Source: a virus. From it: a stretch of DNA of 40,865 nt. The notes under the pieces were generated by a model that saw only the letters and a list, made by a program, of their open reading frames with translations, did not search any database and was not told where the DNA came from. Positions 15,242 to 21,202 of this stretch are shown here, in pieces (the first letter of the stretch is position 1; the number at the start of each line of letters is the position of its first letter). Both the position numbers and the translations under genes were made by a program. The stretch covers positions 1-40,865 of the IMG/VR virus record IMGVR_UViG_3300042876_000193; one strand, 5' to 3'.

Positions 15242-15413
15242 AACCTTTAACTTCGTAATAGAACCAGAACTTGCCGACTACATAGGCCTAAGGGCCAAAG
15301 AGTTATGCGTGTCAAGGTCGGATGTGGTAAGGATGATACTAAAGCAGGCTTTACTCAAAGATTTGGGAAATAAGACTGTTCCCGCTGATTTTTCGGCAAA
15401 GGGGGAAAAATGA
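15231..15413 (+). CDS. ribbon-helix-helix DNA-binding protein
   Basis: This 60-residue protein begins with a beta strand (KTFNFVIEPELADYIGL), then helix A (RAKELCV), a turn (SRSD) and helix B (VVRMILKQALLKDL). This is the CopG/Arc/MetJ layout, including the typical S-R-S-D turn. Such dimers bind operators through the paired strand. It is the only recognisable small transcriptional regulator in the genome and may control the early operon. The start overlaps the preceding gene and the stop overlaps the next (ATGA). Confidence 0.7.
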   Translation: MQNKTFNFVIEPELADYIGLRAKELCVSRSDVVRMILKQALLKDLGNKTVPADFSAKGEK

Positions 15414-15550
15414 AAGCAAAAATAGAGATAATAATAAGTGATTGGGACTGTAACAACAAAGACCAGTTAGAGCAAAAAATAAAAGAACTGTTACAGCCTC
15501 CGGGTTGTAATTCATTAGAAATAATTGATTTATACCTGGAGGAAAGATGA
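15410..15550 (+). CDS. 46-residue acidic protein
   Basis: The ATG at 15410 overlaps the previous TGA and has GGGGGAA upstream. The product starts MKAKIEIIISDWDCNNKDQ and continues with an amphipathic helix (LEQKIKELLQPPG), ending in IIDLYLEER. It is too short for a family call. The ATGA couplings on both sides support real translation. Confidence 0.55.
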   Translation: MKAKIEIIISDWDCNNKDQLEQKIKELLQPPGCNSLEIIDLYLEER

Positions 15551-15663
15551 TACACACAAAGCTAATAGTCAAAAAACGCCCCAGCTTGGCTTTAAACGTG
15601 TTATTGCATTTAGGCATGGCTTTACTCGGATACTTGCTTGTGGTTCTTTGTTTCTGTCTTTAA
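15547..15663 (+). CDS. 38-residue membrane peptide
   Basis: The ATG at 15547 follows GGAGGAAAG and overlaps the previous stop (ATGA). After a basic N terminus (MIHTKLIVKKRPS) it is one hydrophobic helix (NVLLHLGMALLGYLLVVLCF) ending in CL. It is a single-pass inner-membrane peptide with its N terminus inside. Early small membrane peptides may block superinfection or disturb the envelope; that is inference. Confidence 0.55.
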   Translation: MIHTKLIVKKRPSLALNVLLHLGMALLGYLLVVLCFCL

Positions 15664-15687
15664 ATCATGTTATAGAGGGGGTAAGCC

Positions 15688-15966
15688 GTGTTAATACGAA
15701 AATGTTCGTGGTGTGGCGGTTTCATGGGTGTAAAGGTACTATCGTTCAAAGAGTTCAAAAACTGGTTTAAAGTAACCGGCGGGATATGTCCTGACTGTGC
15801 AAAGAAACTGCAACGCCGTGACCAGCTTCACAAACAACACAAAGCAAAGACCTTGACAAACGACCAAAGCGGAGGTATAATAGACCATGAAAAAATCAAC
15901 AGTAGAAAATTTACTACGTGCAAAAAAGTCGCTGGGAGCCGCTATCATAATCCAGGCTCTCGATGA
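15688..15966 (+). CDS. small zinc-finger protein
   Basis: It begins at a GTG six bases after GAGGGGG. The first 45 residues carry CSWCGGFMGVK and GGICPDCAKKLQRR, a four-Cys zinc ribbon, followed by a basic segment. The C-terminal about 27 codons overlap the next gene in another frame and contain a promoter-like sequence, so the true functional end may be the zinc domain. 92 residues in total. Confidence 0.5.
   Translation: MLIRKCSWCGGFMGVKVLSFKEFKNWFKVTGGICPDCAKKLQRRDQLHKQHKAKTLTNDQSGGIIDHEKINSRKFTTCKKVAGSRYHNPGSR
15853..15881 (+). promoter_or_regulatory. consensus promoter overlapping a ribosome-binding site
   Basis: Perfect TTGACA and TATAAT are 17 bases apart. The -10 lies between the GGAGG site (15871-15875) and the ATG (15887) of the next gene. 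A transcript from it would start at about the start codon, giving a leaderless message for 15887-16246 or serving 16249 onwards. Confidence 0.6.
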
Positions 15967-16246
15967 CTGCACCAGAAAAACTCAAGGCAATAGATACGAA
16001 AGAGAATATCAGCGAAGAGAAAAAAGACAGGCGAAAGACTGGTTAAAAAGCAAAGCGGTAGAACTATACAGCCAATACTTTGGCGTTCCTGTCAATAAAG
16101 ACTATCTCCGCAATTTTTCAGGCAAAGACTATCGAAGGTACAGGACTATACTTCAAAGGTTTCAATACGCCGAGGACAAGGAGGGCCATTTAAAGGCGTG
16201 CGCACGTAAAGAGCAGGGGATGTACAAAAAAATACAGGAGGCATAA
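15887..16246 (+). CDS. basic helical protein of unknown function
   Basis: This 119-residue protein is strongly basic: RYEREYQRREKRQAKDWLKS, FSGKDYRRYRTILQRFQYAE and ACARKEQGMYKKIQEA. The first helix (VENLLRAKKSLGAAIIIQAL) is amphipathic. The composition suggests nucleic-acid contact. It sits two bases before a possible SSB-like gene and within the replication block. No family is recognised. Confidence 0.55.
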   Translation: MKKSTVENLLRAKKSLGAAIIIQALDDCTRKTQGNRYEREYQRREKRQAKDWLKSKAVELYSQYFGVPVNKDYLRNFSGKDYRRYRTILQRFQYAEDKEGHLKACARKEQGMYKKIQEA

Positions 16247-16248
16247 CA

Positions 16249-16650
16249 ATGGCAAAGGAAATATTGGCGGCAAGTTTCAAGGTTTTGGAAGTAACGGAGA
16301 AGTCGGGAAAAAATGGGGCTTATTGGTCGATTAAAGCGGATAATAAAAAGACCTATAATGCTAATCAGTCTGACTATCTTGTAGTACACGCTGGTCAAGA
16401 GTTTAAAGATGTGGGATATACGGAAAGTTCCTACGGAGAAGGGGAGAAAAAAACTACTTCCCGCTGGCTTGTAAAGGGCAAAGCCGACCCCGTAGAAGTG
16501 GCAAAGAAGGTGTTTAACGTGCCTTCGGCCAATGTTACACCGACAAAGGGCGGAGCGGAAACTGTGGCAGCTATCCTGACAACTTGCTTCCGCTTCGACA
16601 ACGTAGATGACGCCGTAAAGGCGTACAAGGACATACTTGCTAAAATCTAA
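16249..16650 (+). CDS. possible single-strand DNA-binding or OB-fold protein
   Basis: This 133-residue protein has a strong AGGAGG site. The first 80 residues alternate beta strands (FKVLEVTEKSGKNGAYWSIK, YLVVHAGQEFKDVGY, SRWLVKGKADPVEVAKKVF), as an OB-fold would. The C terminus is a helix (NVDDAVKAYKDILAKI) without the acidic tail of canonical SSB. It stands just before the primase-type zinc finger and the helicase, where phages often encode SSB. The call is inference from context and strand pattern. Confidence 0.35.
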   Translation: MAKEILAASFKVLEVTEKSGKNGAYWSIKADNKKTYNANQSDYLVVHAGQEFKDVGYTESSYGEGEKKTTSRWLVKGKADPVEVAKKVFNVPSANVTPTKGGAETVAAILTTCFRFDNVDDAVKAYKDILAKI

Positions 16651-17164
16651 CGACCGGCACATGAGGCCCCTGTTTGGGGCTTCACGGACTTATAAAGACT
16701 TCTTAAAACTATCATACGAAGTCGGTAGGAAGTTATATTCTATGGGCGGAGAACACCGAAAGCTGATAGAAGCACATTGGAAAGAGGTAGATGAATTAGC
16801 ATTTCAGCAGTATTACTACAACCATTACTGTAAAAAGTATTCTTTCCCGAAATACCACCCGTTCGAGATATTCCCTGAAGCAAAGCCAAAAAGACTTCTA
16901 GGCTCGGCAAAGGTATCTCCGGAAGATGTAAAGACGGCGGAGAACGTGCCTATTGAGCAGGTGATAAAGTCGTTCGGTATCCAGGTTAAGCGATCTATGG
17001 CGTGTTGTCCCTTCCACGGAGAGCAAAGGCCGAGTATGAGCCTGGCAAGACATAATAGGTTTAAATGCTTCTCTTGTGGGATTAGTGGGAATACAATACA
17101 ATTTGTTATGAAAATGGGAAACTTACGGTTTCCGGAAGCGGTAAATCAGTTATTGAGGAGGTAG
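16637..17164 (+). CDS. DnaG-type CHC2 zinc-finger protein without TOPRIM domain
   Basis: The start is uncertain: a TTG at 16637 with AAGGA upstream, or the ATG at 16661. The last about 60 residues are a primase zinc-binding domain: VPIEQVIKSFGIQVKRSMAC, then CCPFHGEQRPSMSLA, NRFKCFSCGISGNTIQFVMK and FPEAVNQLL. The spacing CPFH ... CFSC is that of DnaG. The first about 110 residues (YKDFLKLSYEVGRKLYSMGG, FQQYYYNHYCKKYSF) are not recognised. No TOPRIM polymerase domain is present here or elsewhere. It may recruit or prime the host primase, or bind ssDNA at forks. Confidence 0.78.
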   Translation: MLKSNDRHMRPLFGASRTYKDFLKLSYEVGRKLYSMGGEHRKLIEAHWKEVDELAFQQYYYNHYCKKYSFPKYHPFEIFPEAKPKRLLGSAKVSPEDVKTAENVPIEQVIKSFGIQVKRSMACCPFHGEQRPSMSLARHNRFKCFSCGISGNTIQFVMKMGNLRFPEAVNQLLRR

Positions 17165-17166
17165 TT

Positions 17167-17322
17167 ATGGCTGACAGTGAAGGCGGTTGTGGGTGCTGGA
17201 CTATGGGCACAGTGTTAGCGGTTATAATCTCTTGGGGTTATAATCACAGCATTATTTGGGCTTTAATCCACGGGATTTTAGGGTGGTTCTACGTGCTTTA
17301 TTATGCGATATGCTTGAGATAG
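17167..17322 (+). CDS. 51-residue membrane protein
   Basis: The ATG at 17167 follows GAGGAGG. A short polar head (MADSEGGCGCW) leads into a hydrophobic segment (TMGTVLAVIISWGYNHSIIW) and a second (ALIHGILGWFYVLYYAICL). This head-plus-HGILGWFYV arrangement recurs in small phage and bacterial membrane proteins of unknown function. The stop codon lies at the start of the first iteron of the adjacent repeat array. Confidence 0.6.
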   Translation: MADSEGGCGCWTMGTVLAVIISWGYNHSIIWALIHGILGWFYVLYYAICLR

Positions 17323-17376
17323 CAAGAAATGCTAAATAAATAGCAACAAATGCTAAATAATTTGCAAGAAATGCTA
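17322..17376. repeat. three iterons with exact 21-bp period
   Basis: GCAAGAAATGCTA, GCAACAAATGCTA and GCAAGAAATGCTA begin at 17322, 17343 and 17364. The 21-base spacing is two helical turns, so bound proteins would sit on one face. The first two units contain the dyad AGCA-N5-TGCT, and AT-rich spacers (AAATAAAT) separate them. They lie about 160 bases upstream of the replisome-organiser gene. They are typical of a replication-initiator binding array or an operator. Confidence 0.75.
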
Positions 17377-17380
17377 ACAT

Positions 17381-17391
17381 ATACAGTGTAT
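17381..17391. promoter_or_regulatory. short perfect palindrome (operator candidate)
   Basis: ATACAGTGTAT is a perfect 5-1-5 inverted repeat just after the third iteron. It could be a dimeric regulator site. Short length makes chance possible. Confidence 0.3.
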
Positions 17392-17444
17392 TTATGTGTT
17401 AGTCTGTCGTTGCCTGAAACAGTACCACCTTTTTACTTTAATGC

Positions 17445-17520
17445 GGGGCGGTTCCAGTTAAATACTGGCGGTCATTCAAATCCACAGCTCTTGTGGTGTG
17501 CTTACCGAGGCGACCGCCCC
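17445..17520 (+). ncRNA. 76-nt three-way-junction RNA/DNA element upstream of the replisome organiser
   Basis: GGGGCGGT (17445-17452) pairs with ACCGCCCC (17513-17520). Inside are a hairpin CCAGT-TAAAT-ACTGG (17454-17468) and a stem CGGT/ACCG (17469-17472 with 17504-17507). The CGGT/ACCG stem encloses hairpin CCACA-GCTCT-TGTGG (17482-17496). All stems are perfect Watson-Crick. It is tRNA-sized but lacks the T-loop GTTC and other tRNA marks. It lies between iterons and the GAGGT ribosome site of the next gene. It may be a regulatory leader or a single-strand initiation structure. Confidence 0.6.
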
Positions 17521-17539
17521 CATTTAAACCGAGGTCAAT

Positions 17540-18352
17540 ATGGTTAAAATACCAGATGGATTTCAGTTATTAGCTCGGCAGATACAAGATAGCGAGATTT
17601 GGAAAACAAAACCTGCTTGGTGGCTAAAGGTATGGTTACACATAATACTAGAAGTAAATCATAAAGATAACAAATTTTTCAAGAGGGGGGAAAACTTTTT
17701 TTCCTTTCAAGAGATCTACGATAAATGCACATTACGTAATGAGGGTATAAAATTACGGTCAGTAGACAATGTTGTTTCATGGTTGAGAGAACGTAAGATG
17801 TGTACGACACGCAAAACGACACGTGGAATTGTTATAACGGTAGTAAAATACGAGTATTTTCAAGATATTGATAATTACAGGAACGACACGCAAAACGACA
17901 CAGGAACGGGACAGGAACGGGACAGGAACGGAACTATAAACAATAATGATAATAATGATAATAATACTACTGTAACTTCTTCGGGCTTAACCCCTCAAGA
18001 ACGCCCTTCGAAGTTATTAGAAGTTAATCAAGAAAAACCAGTTAAGGACAATGCTGACGGGGTGGCTCGGCTCCTGGCGGAGTTTTCGGCGAAATATGGG
18101 ATGATTATGGGTGTAAAGTACGTTCCGACCTATGGTGAAGATAAAAAGAAACTTAAATCACTACTTGACATTTTGCCAGAAAATGTTATAATGGCTAATA
18201 TTCCGAAATACTTTGAGTTCCACAAACAGAGCGATTACTGGAAAAAATCAGCACCTTGCATAAGAACGTATGCTTTCTGCATAAATGACGTAATGGCGTG
18301 GAAACCAAAGGTTACGTTCGGATCGAACAAACTACCGGATTTGGGGAGATAA
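17540..18352 (+). CDS. replisome organiser / replication initiator with winged-helix N-terminus
   Basis: This is a 270-residue protein. Residues 1-110 match the N-terminal domain of phage replisome organisers: DGFQLLARQIQDSEIWKTKP, AWWLKVWLHIILEVNHKDNK, FFKRGENFFSFQEIYDK, IKLRSVDNVVSWLRERKM and GIVITVVKYEYFQ. A low-complexity Asn/Asp/Thr linker follows. A C-terminal helical part (LLAEFSAKYGMIMGVKYVPT, KKLKSLLDILPENVIMANIP) probably contacts the helicase or loader. It binds the origin and loads the helicase. The gene itself carries repeats plus an AT-rich tract, as lambda O does. Start ATG behind GAGGT. Confidence 0.75.
   Translation: MVKIPDGFQLLARQIQDSEIWKTKPAWWLKVWLHIILEVNHKDNKFFKRGENFFSFQEIYDKCTLRNEGIKLRSVDNVVSWLRERKMCTTRKTTRGIVITVVKYEYFQDIDNYRNDTQNDTGTGQERDRNGTINNNDNNDNNTTVTSSGLTPQERPSKLLEVNQEKPVKDNADGVARLLAEFSAKYGMIMGVKYVPTYGEDKKKLKSLLDILPENVIMANIPKYFEFHKQSDYWKKSAPCIRTYAFCINDVMAWKPKVTFGSNKLPDLGR
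17804..17975. other. candidate replication origin inside the initiator gene
   Basis: ACGACACGCAAAACGACAC (19 bp) occurs exactly at 17804-17822 and 17883-17901, each holding two ACGACAC copies. Three tandem 11-mers (ACAGGAACGGG/A) follow at 17900-17932. Next comes a run of A/T-rich sequence (ATAAACAATAATGATAATAA...) to about 17972. Repeats followed by an AT-rich unwinding tract within the initiator gene is the lambda ori plan. Confidence 0.5.
18165..18192 (+). promoter_or_regulatory. intragenic consensus promoter
   Basis: Perfect TTGACA and TATAAT, 16 bases apart, lie inside the 3' part of the initiator gene. They point at the Cys-rich gene at 18354 and the helicase block. Confidence 0.6.
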
Positions 18353-18353
18353 T

Positions 18354-18710
18354 ATGCCTACACAGAAACGGATATGCCCACAAGCAGAACAATGTGATGA
18401 TAAAAAATGTTCCGCTCAAAAGCCACACCCTTTTAACTCTCAAGGGAATAAGTTTAATAAAGAAAGATGGCATAATTGTGATGACAATAGTTATTGTTGC
18501 CCTAAGTGCGTTCCCGTAGCCCATAAAGCCAAGCCGAAGGTTAAGCCTACACTGGCGTGGGGGTTGAAGGATAGCACGGGTAGAATATGGGCGATAAGAA
18601 CAACTAGAGACGGAATAGAAGAAGCGGAATATGAATATTATTTAAGAAGTGATAATGATTGCGAAATAGTCCGTGTCCAACTCACAGAGGTCAAAGGGAG
18701 GGGGAAATGA
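18354..18710 (+). CDS. Cys-rich protein, paralogue of 31619-31945
   Basis: This 118-residue protein has an N-terminal half rich in Cys and His (MPTQKRICPQAEQCDDKKCS, AQKPHPFN, WHNCDDNSYCCPKCVPVAHK). It is probably a zinc-binding region. It is followed by KAKPKVKPTLAWGLKD, a beta-rich part, and the end VRVQLTEVKGRGK. The second gene at 31619 shares start, middle and end, with 62 of 64 bases identical in the middle. The function is unknown. Confidence 0.55.
   Translation: MPTQKRICPQAEQCDDKKCSAQKPHPFNSQGNKFNKERWHNCDDNSYCCPKCVPVAHKAKPKVKPTLAWGLKDSTGRIWAIRTTRDGIEEAEYEYYLRSDNDCEIVRVQLTEVKGRGK
18506..18569 (+). repeat. 64-bp dispersed repeat, copy 1
   Basis: It matches 31738-31801 at 62 of 64 bases, inside two paralogous Cys-rich genes. 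The near-identity at silent positions points to recent duplication or gene conversion. Confidence 0.85.
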
Positions 18711-18943
18711 ACATATACTACGTGCAAAGAGTTGACACTTGTGATTACGACGAATATGATGGTTTTGTCGTTATTGCAGAAAATATTAAAGAGGCTTTAA
18801 GTGTTGCAATAGATACACCCAACGGGTGGACTAAAAAACAAAACGGTCAATGGGATGAGGAACACGTGTTTTTTCTTGGGAAATACACGGGAAAAGAAAA
18901 ATATGAAACTGGAATTGTTTTATCAAGTTTTCATGCTGGTTGA
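18707..18943 (+). CDS. 78-residue protein of unknown function
   Basis: The ATG at 18707 overlaps the preceding stop (ATGA) and follows GGGAGGGGG. It starts MNIYYVQRVDTCDYDEYDGF, then VVIAENIKEALSVAIDTPNG and EEHVFFLGKYTGKEKYETGI. It looks like a small alpha/beta protein of the type where residues after a first strand bind a ligand or partner. The family is not recognised. Confidence 0.5.
   Translation: MNIYYVQRVDTCDYDEYDGFVVIAENIKEALSVAIDTPNGWTKKQNGQWDEEHVFFLGKYTGKEKYETGIVLSSFHAG
18732..18760 (+). promoter_or_regulatory. intragenic promoter candidate
   Basis: TTGACA and TATGAT are 17 bases apart. It lies inside the small gene at 18707 and points to the helicase gene. Confidence 0.4.
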
Positions 18944-18955
18944 ATAGGAGGCGTT

Positions 18956-19285
18956 ATGCCCAACGAAAGAGAAGTGAGCGATAAGCCAAGCAAAGAAAAT
19001 GAGGTGAGGGCTACGGAATATAGCATAAAAGCAAAAGTGTGTGAGCAACTTAGTAATGTAAACGTAGTGGGCATTACATCTAAAATGGGGGCAATGACTT
19101 ATACGGGTTATACTTATGGATTTTCTGAAGCAGAAGCAAACGAAATAGTTTCCCGTATCAACTGTGACTACAAGGCTCACGTGTTGGCTACGATAGCGGA
19201 GATGGAAAAGGAAACTACGATAGGTAATAAGGCTTGGAGTGAAAGAACATTATCCGAACTTGAGCGGAGAATAAACGAATGCTAA
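18956..19285 (+). CDS. protein of unknown function
   Basis: This 109-residue protein follows TAGGAGGCG. It begins MPNEREVSDKPSKENEVRAT, a polar tail, followed by a beta part (NVVGITSKMGAMTYTGYTYG) and a helical C terminus (ATIAEMEKETTIGNKAWSER). Its first 25 bases recur at 32143 as the start of a chimeric mini-gene. The stop overlaps the helicase start by 7 bases. Confidence 0.5.
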   Translation: MPNEREVSDKPSKENEVRATEYSIKAKVCEQLSNVNVVGITSKMGAMTYTGYTYGFSEAEANEIVSRINCDYKAHVLATIAEMEKETTIGNKAWSERTLSELERRINEC

Positions 19286-20157
19286 TTAAACCAGCAGTAC
19301 AACAATACATCAATGACCGCCCTAACGCTCCCACTGAAACAGAGTTTCCTACGGGAATACCGAGCCTAGACAGCGGTACATGGTTTTCAAGAAAGAACCT
19401 GAATATTATCGCCGGAAGGACAAGCAATAACAAGTCCACGTTCGTGTTAAATTGTTTAGCCGTTCCCACCGCCGAAGCAGGGAAGAAGGTGATTATATAC
19501 AGCCTAGAGGACAGGATTAAAAGGTACTCCGAGAGATACCTGGCGAACAAGTGTAACATTAACAACCTATTTATCAAACTCAAGAGAACCACCGTAGAAG
19601 AAGATAACCGTCTTACTATCCGATCACAGCAGATGAAGGAGCTTCCGCTTGACATCATCGAGGACGTGGGCTACACGATAGACGAGATTAAAAAGGATTT
19701 AGCCGACAGGAAGCCGGATATGGTCATTATAGACTATCTCAATAAAATCCGTATAGACAGCCAGAACCCACGTATCGAGATAAATAATTACGTGTCGGGG
19801 TTTTCCCTGTTAGCCAAGCAGATGAACTTCTGTGGGGTTATATGCTGTCAGATTAACCGCTCGGCTATGAAAGACGCAGATAACGAAGAAGTGAGTAAGC
19901 CGATGTTACACCACCTGAAGGAGAGTGGTAACCTGGAAGAACAGGCGGACTTGGCGATCTTACTACACTGGGATTACTTCTACACTCGTAACCCCTCCCA
20001 GAAAAACAACATAAAGATTATTGTTGCCAAAAACAAAGATGGGGACGTGGGCGAGTTGGATGTTCACATAGAACCGCAGTACAATAGGATAGATGATTTA
20101 GTGCCAGTACCTAGCGAAGGCCCTATACAGGACGCTTTTGCGGAGAGGATGATATGA
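19279..20157 (+). CDS. DnaB-like replicative helicase (RecA-fold domain only)
   Basis: The 292-residue protein is the C-terminal ATPase domain of DnaB without the N-terminal domain. FPTGIPSLDSGTWFSRKNLN leads to the Walker A region IIAGRTSNNKSTFVLN (about 46-54), in which the usual Gly before Lys is Asn. VIIYSLED matches the second strand, and MVIIDYLNKI (near 150) is Walker B. CQINRSAMKDADNEEVSKPM and LHHLKESGNLEEQADLAILL match the conserved DnaB motifs 3 and 4. A basic KIIVAKNKDGDVGELDV near the end is motif-typical. It would unwind the fork, probably loaded by the organiser at 17540. Confidence 0.85.
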   Translation: MLIKPAVQQYINDRPNAPTETEFPTGIPSLDSGTWFSRKNLNIIAGRTSNNKSTFVLNCLAVPTAEAGKKVIIYSLEDRIKRYSERYLANKCNINNLFIKLKRTTVEEDNRLTIRSQQMKELPLDIIEDVGYTIDEIKKDLADRKPDMVIIDYLNKIRIDSQNPRIEINNYVSGFSLLAKQMNFCGVICCQINRSAMKDADNEEVSKPMLHHLKESGNLEEQADLAILLHWDYFYTRNPSQKNNIKIIVAKNKDGDVGELDVHIEPQYNRIDDLVPVPSEGPIQDAFAERMI

Positions 20158-20909
20158 GAGAATATCCAAACGACTACATAAACAAGATTATCTGCGGGGA
20201 TTGCCTTGAGGTGATGAAGGAGATACCGGATAAGAGTGTTGACCTTGTGTTGACAAGTCCGCCGTATAATATCAATTTAAGGGTTAGTGGTAATGAATAT
20301 TGTAAAAGGAGCAAAAACGAAACTGGGCCATGTAATAAGTATAATAATTTAAGTGATGATATGGATATTAACGAGTATTTCTATTTTTTAAAAGACATTG
20401 TAAATCAGTCTTTGCGTGTAGGTTCGCAGTTGTTTTTAATAATACAACTTGTTACGGGTAATAAAGAGGCCGTATTCCGGCTTATTGGTGATTTTAATAA
20501 AGAAATAAAAGAGATTATAGTTTGGGATAAACAACATGCCGAACCCGCAATAATGAGTGGAGTTTTAAATAGTGAGTTTGAACTTGTGATTGTATTTTGT
20601 AGGGCTACGGCAAGGCAAAGATTATTTAAAAATGCACAATTCAAGGCTGGTACATTAAGCAATGTTTTTAGAATAAATAAATCCACTGAAAAAATAAGTG
20701 GTCATTCAGCCACATTCCCTATAAAGTTAGTAAATACAATAATCCAAAACTTCTCTAAAGAGGGGAGCGTTATTTTAGACCCGTTTATGGGGAGTGGAAC
20801 AACAGCCGTAGCCTGTAAAAATCTGGGGCGTAAGTATATTGGAATAGAAATCAGCCCTGCATACTGCAAAATAGCCGAGGATAGATTAAGACAGGAGGTG
20901 TTGTTTTAA
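20154..20909 (+). CDS. DNA methyltransferase, beta class (N4/N6)
   Basis: This 251-residue enzyme starts at an ATG overlapping the helicase stop (ATGA). The catalytic motif VDLVLTSPPYNINLR (near 35) precedes the SAM-binding motif SVILDPFMGSGTTAVACKNL, followed by GRKYIGIEISPAYCKIAEDR near the end. The order catalytic then SAM motif defines the beta class. TSPPY leaves N4-cytosine or N6-adenine open. No cognate restriction gene is evident, so it is likely an orphan enzyme that protects phage DNA. Base composition in the middle (20280-20700) is AT-rich relative to neighbours, which suggests separate acquisition. Confidence 0.88.
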   Translation: MREYPNDYINKIICGDCLEVMKEIPDKSVDLVLTSPPYNINLRVSGNEYCKRSKNETGPCNKYNNLSDDMDINEYFYFLKDIVNQSLRVGSQLFLIIQLVTGNKEAVFRLIGDFNKEIKEIIVWDKQHAEPAIMSGVLNSEFELVIVFCRATARQRLFKNAQFKAGTLSNVFRINKSTEKISGHSATFPIKLVNTIIQNFSKEGSVILDPFMGSGTTAVACKNLGRKYIGIEISPAYCKIAEDRLRQEVLF

Positions 20910-21202
20910 TGACTCTAGAAAAAGCCGCCAAACTTAACTATAAATGGTTTCACGAGTTAGAGTGGAATACTGGATTAGAATTACATCACGTGTGGGGCAG
21001 GGCAGGGGTACTGCGTGCGTGTCGGCTGAACTTTGTCGGGCTTACTAGGGAAGAACACGCTAACCACCTAGTTACAGACTACATACGGGAAACGCATAAA
21101 TACGGAAGGATGTTTCTAGCAGATAACTACGATAGGATGACGGGTATGTGCAAGAGAGCGTTGGAAGAAAAATGCGGGGAGTGTCCACTAAATGGCAAAT
21201 AA
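20909..21202 (+). CDS. HNH-like zinc-binding protein
   Basis: This 97-residue protein begins at TAATG, with AGGAGG upstream. It contains LELHHVWGRAGVLRACRLNF followed by VGLTREEHANHL, matching the HH...N...H spacing of HNH-type nucleases. The end KRALEEKCGECPLNGK carries a CxxC pair. It is flanked by two methyltransferase genes. It may be a small endonuclease of the phage recombination/packaging type; catalysis is not certain because the usual Cys pair before the HH is missing. Confidence 0.55.
   Translation: MTLEKAAKLNYKWFHELEWNTGLELHHVWGRAGVLRACRLNFVGLTREEHANHLVTDYIRETHKYGRMFLADNYDRMTGMCKRALEEKCGECPLNGK

Noticed and set aside
17445-17520. tRNA gene
   Set aside because: The 76-base length and stems are tRNA-like, but there is no T-loop GTTCRA in place, no valid anticodon arm and the acceptor stem is 8 bp. 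It is reported as a structured element instead.
20250-20270. Promoter inside the beta-class methyltransferase
   Set aside because: TTGACA and TATAAT are present, but only 9 bases apart; the sequence encodes the conserved TSPPYN motif.
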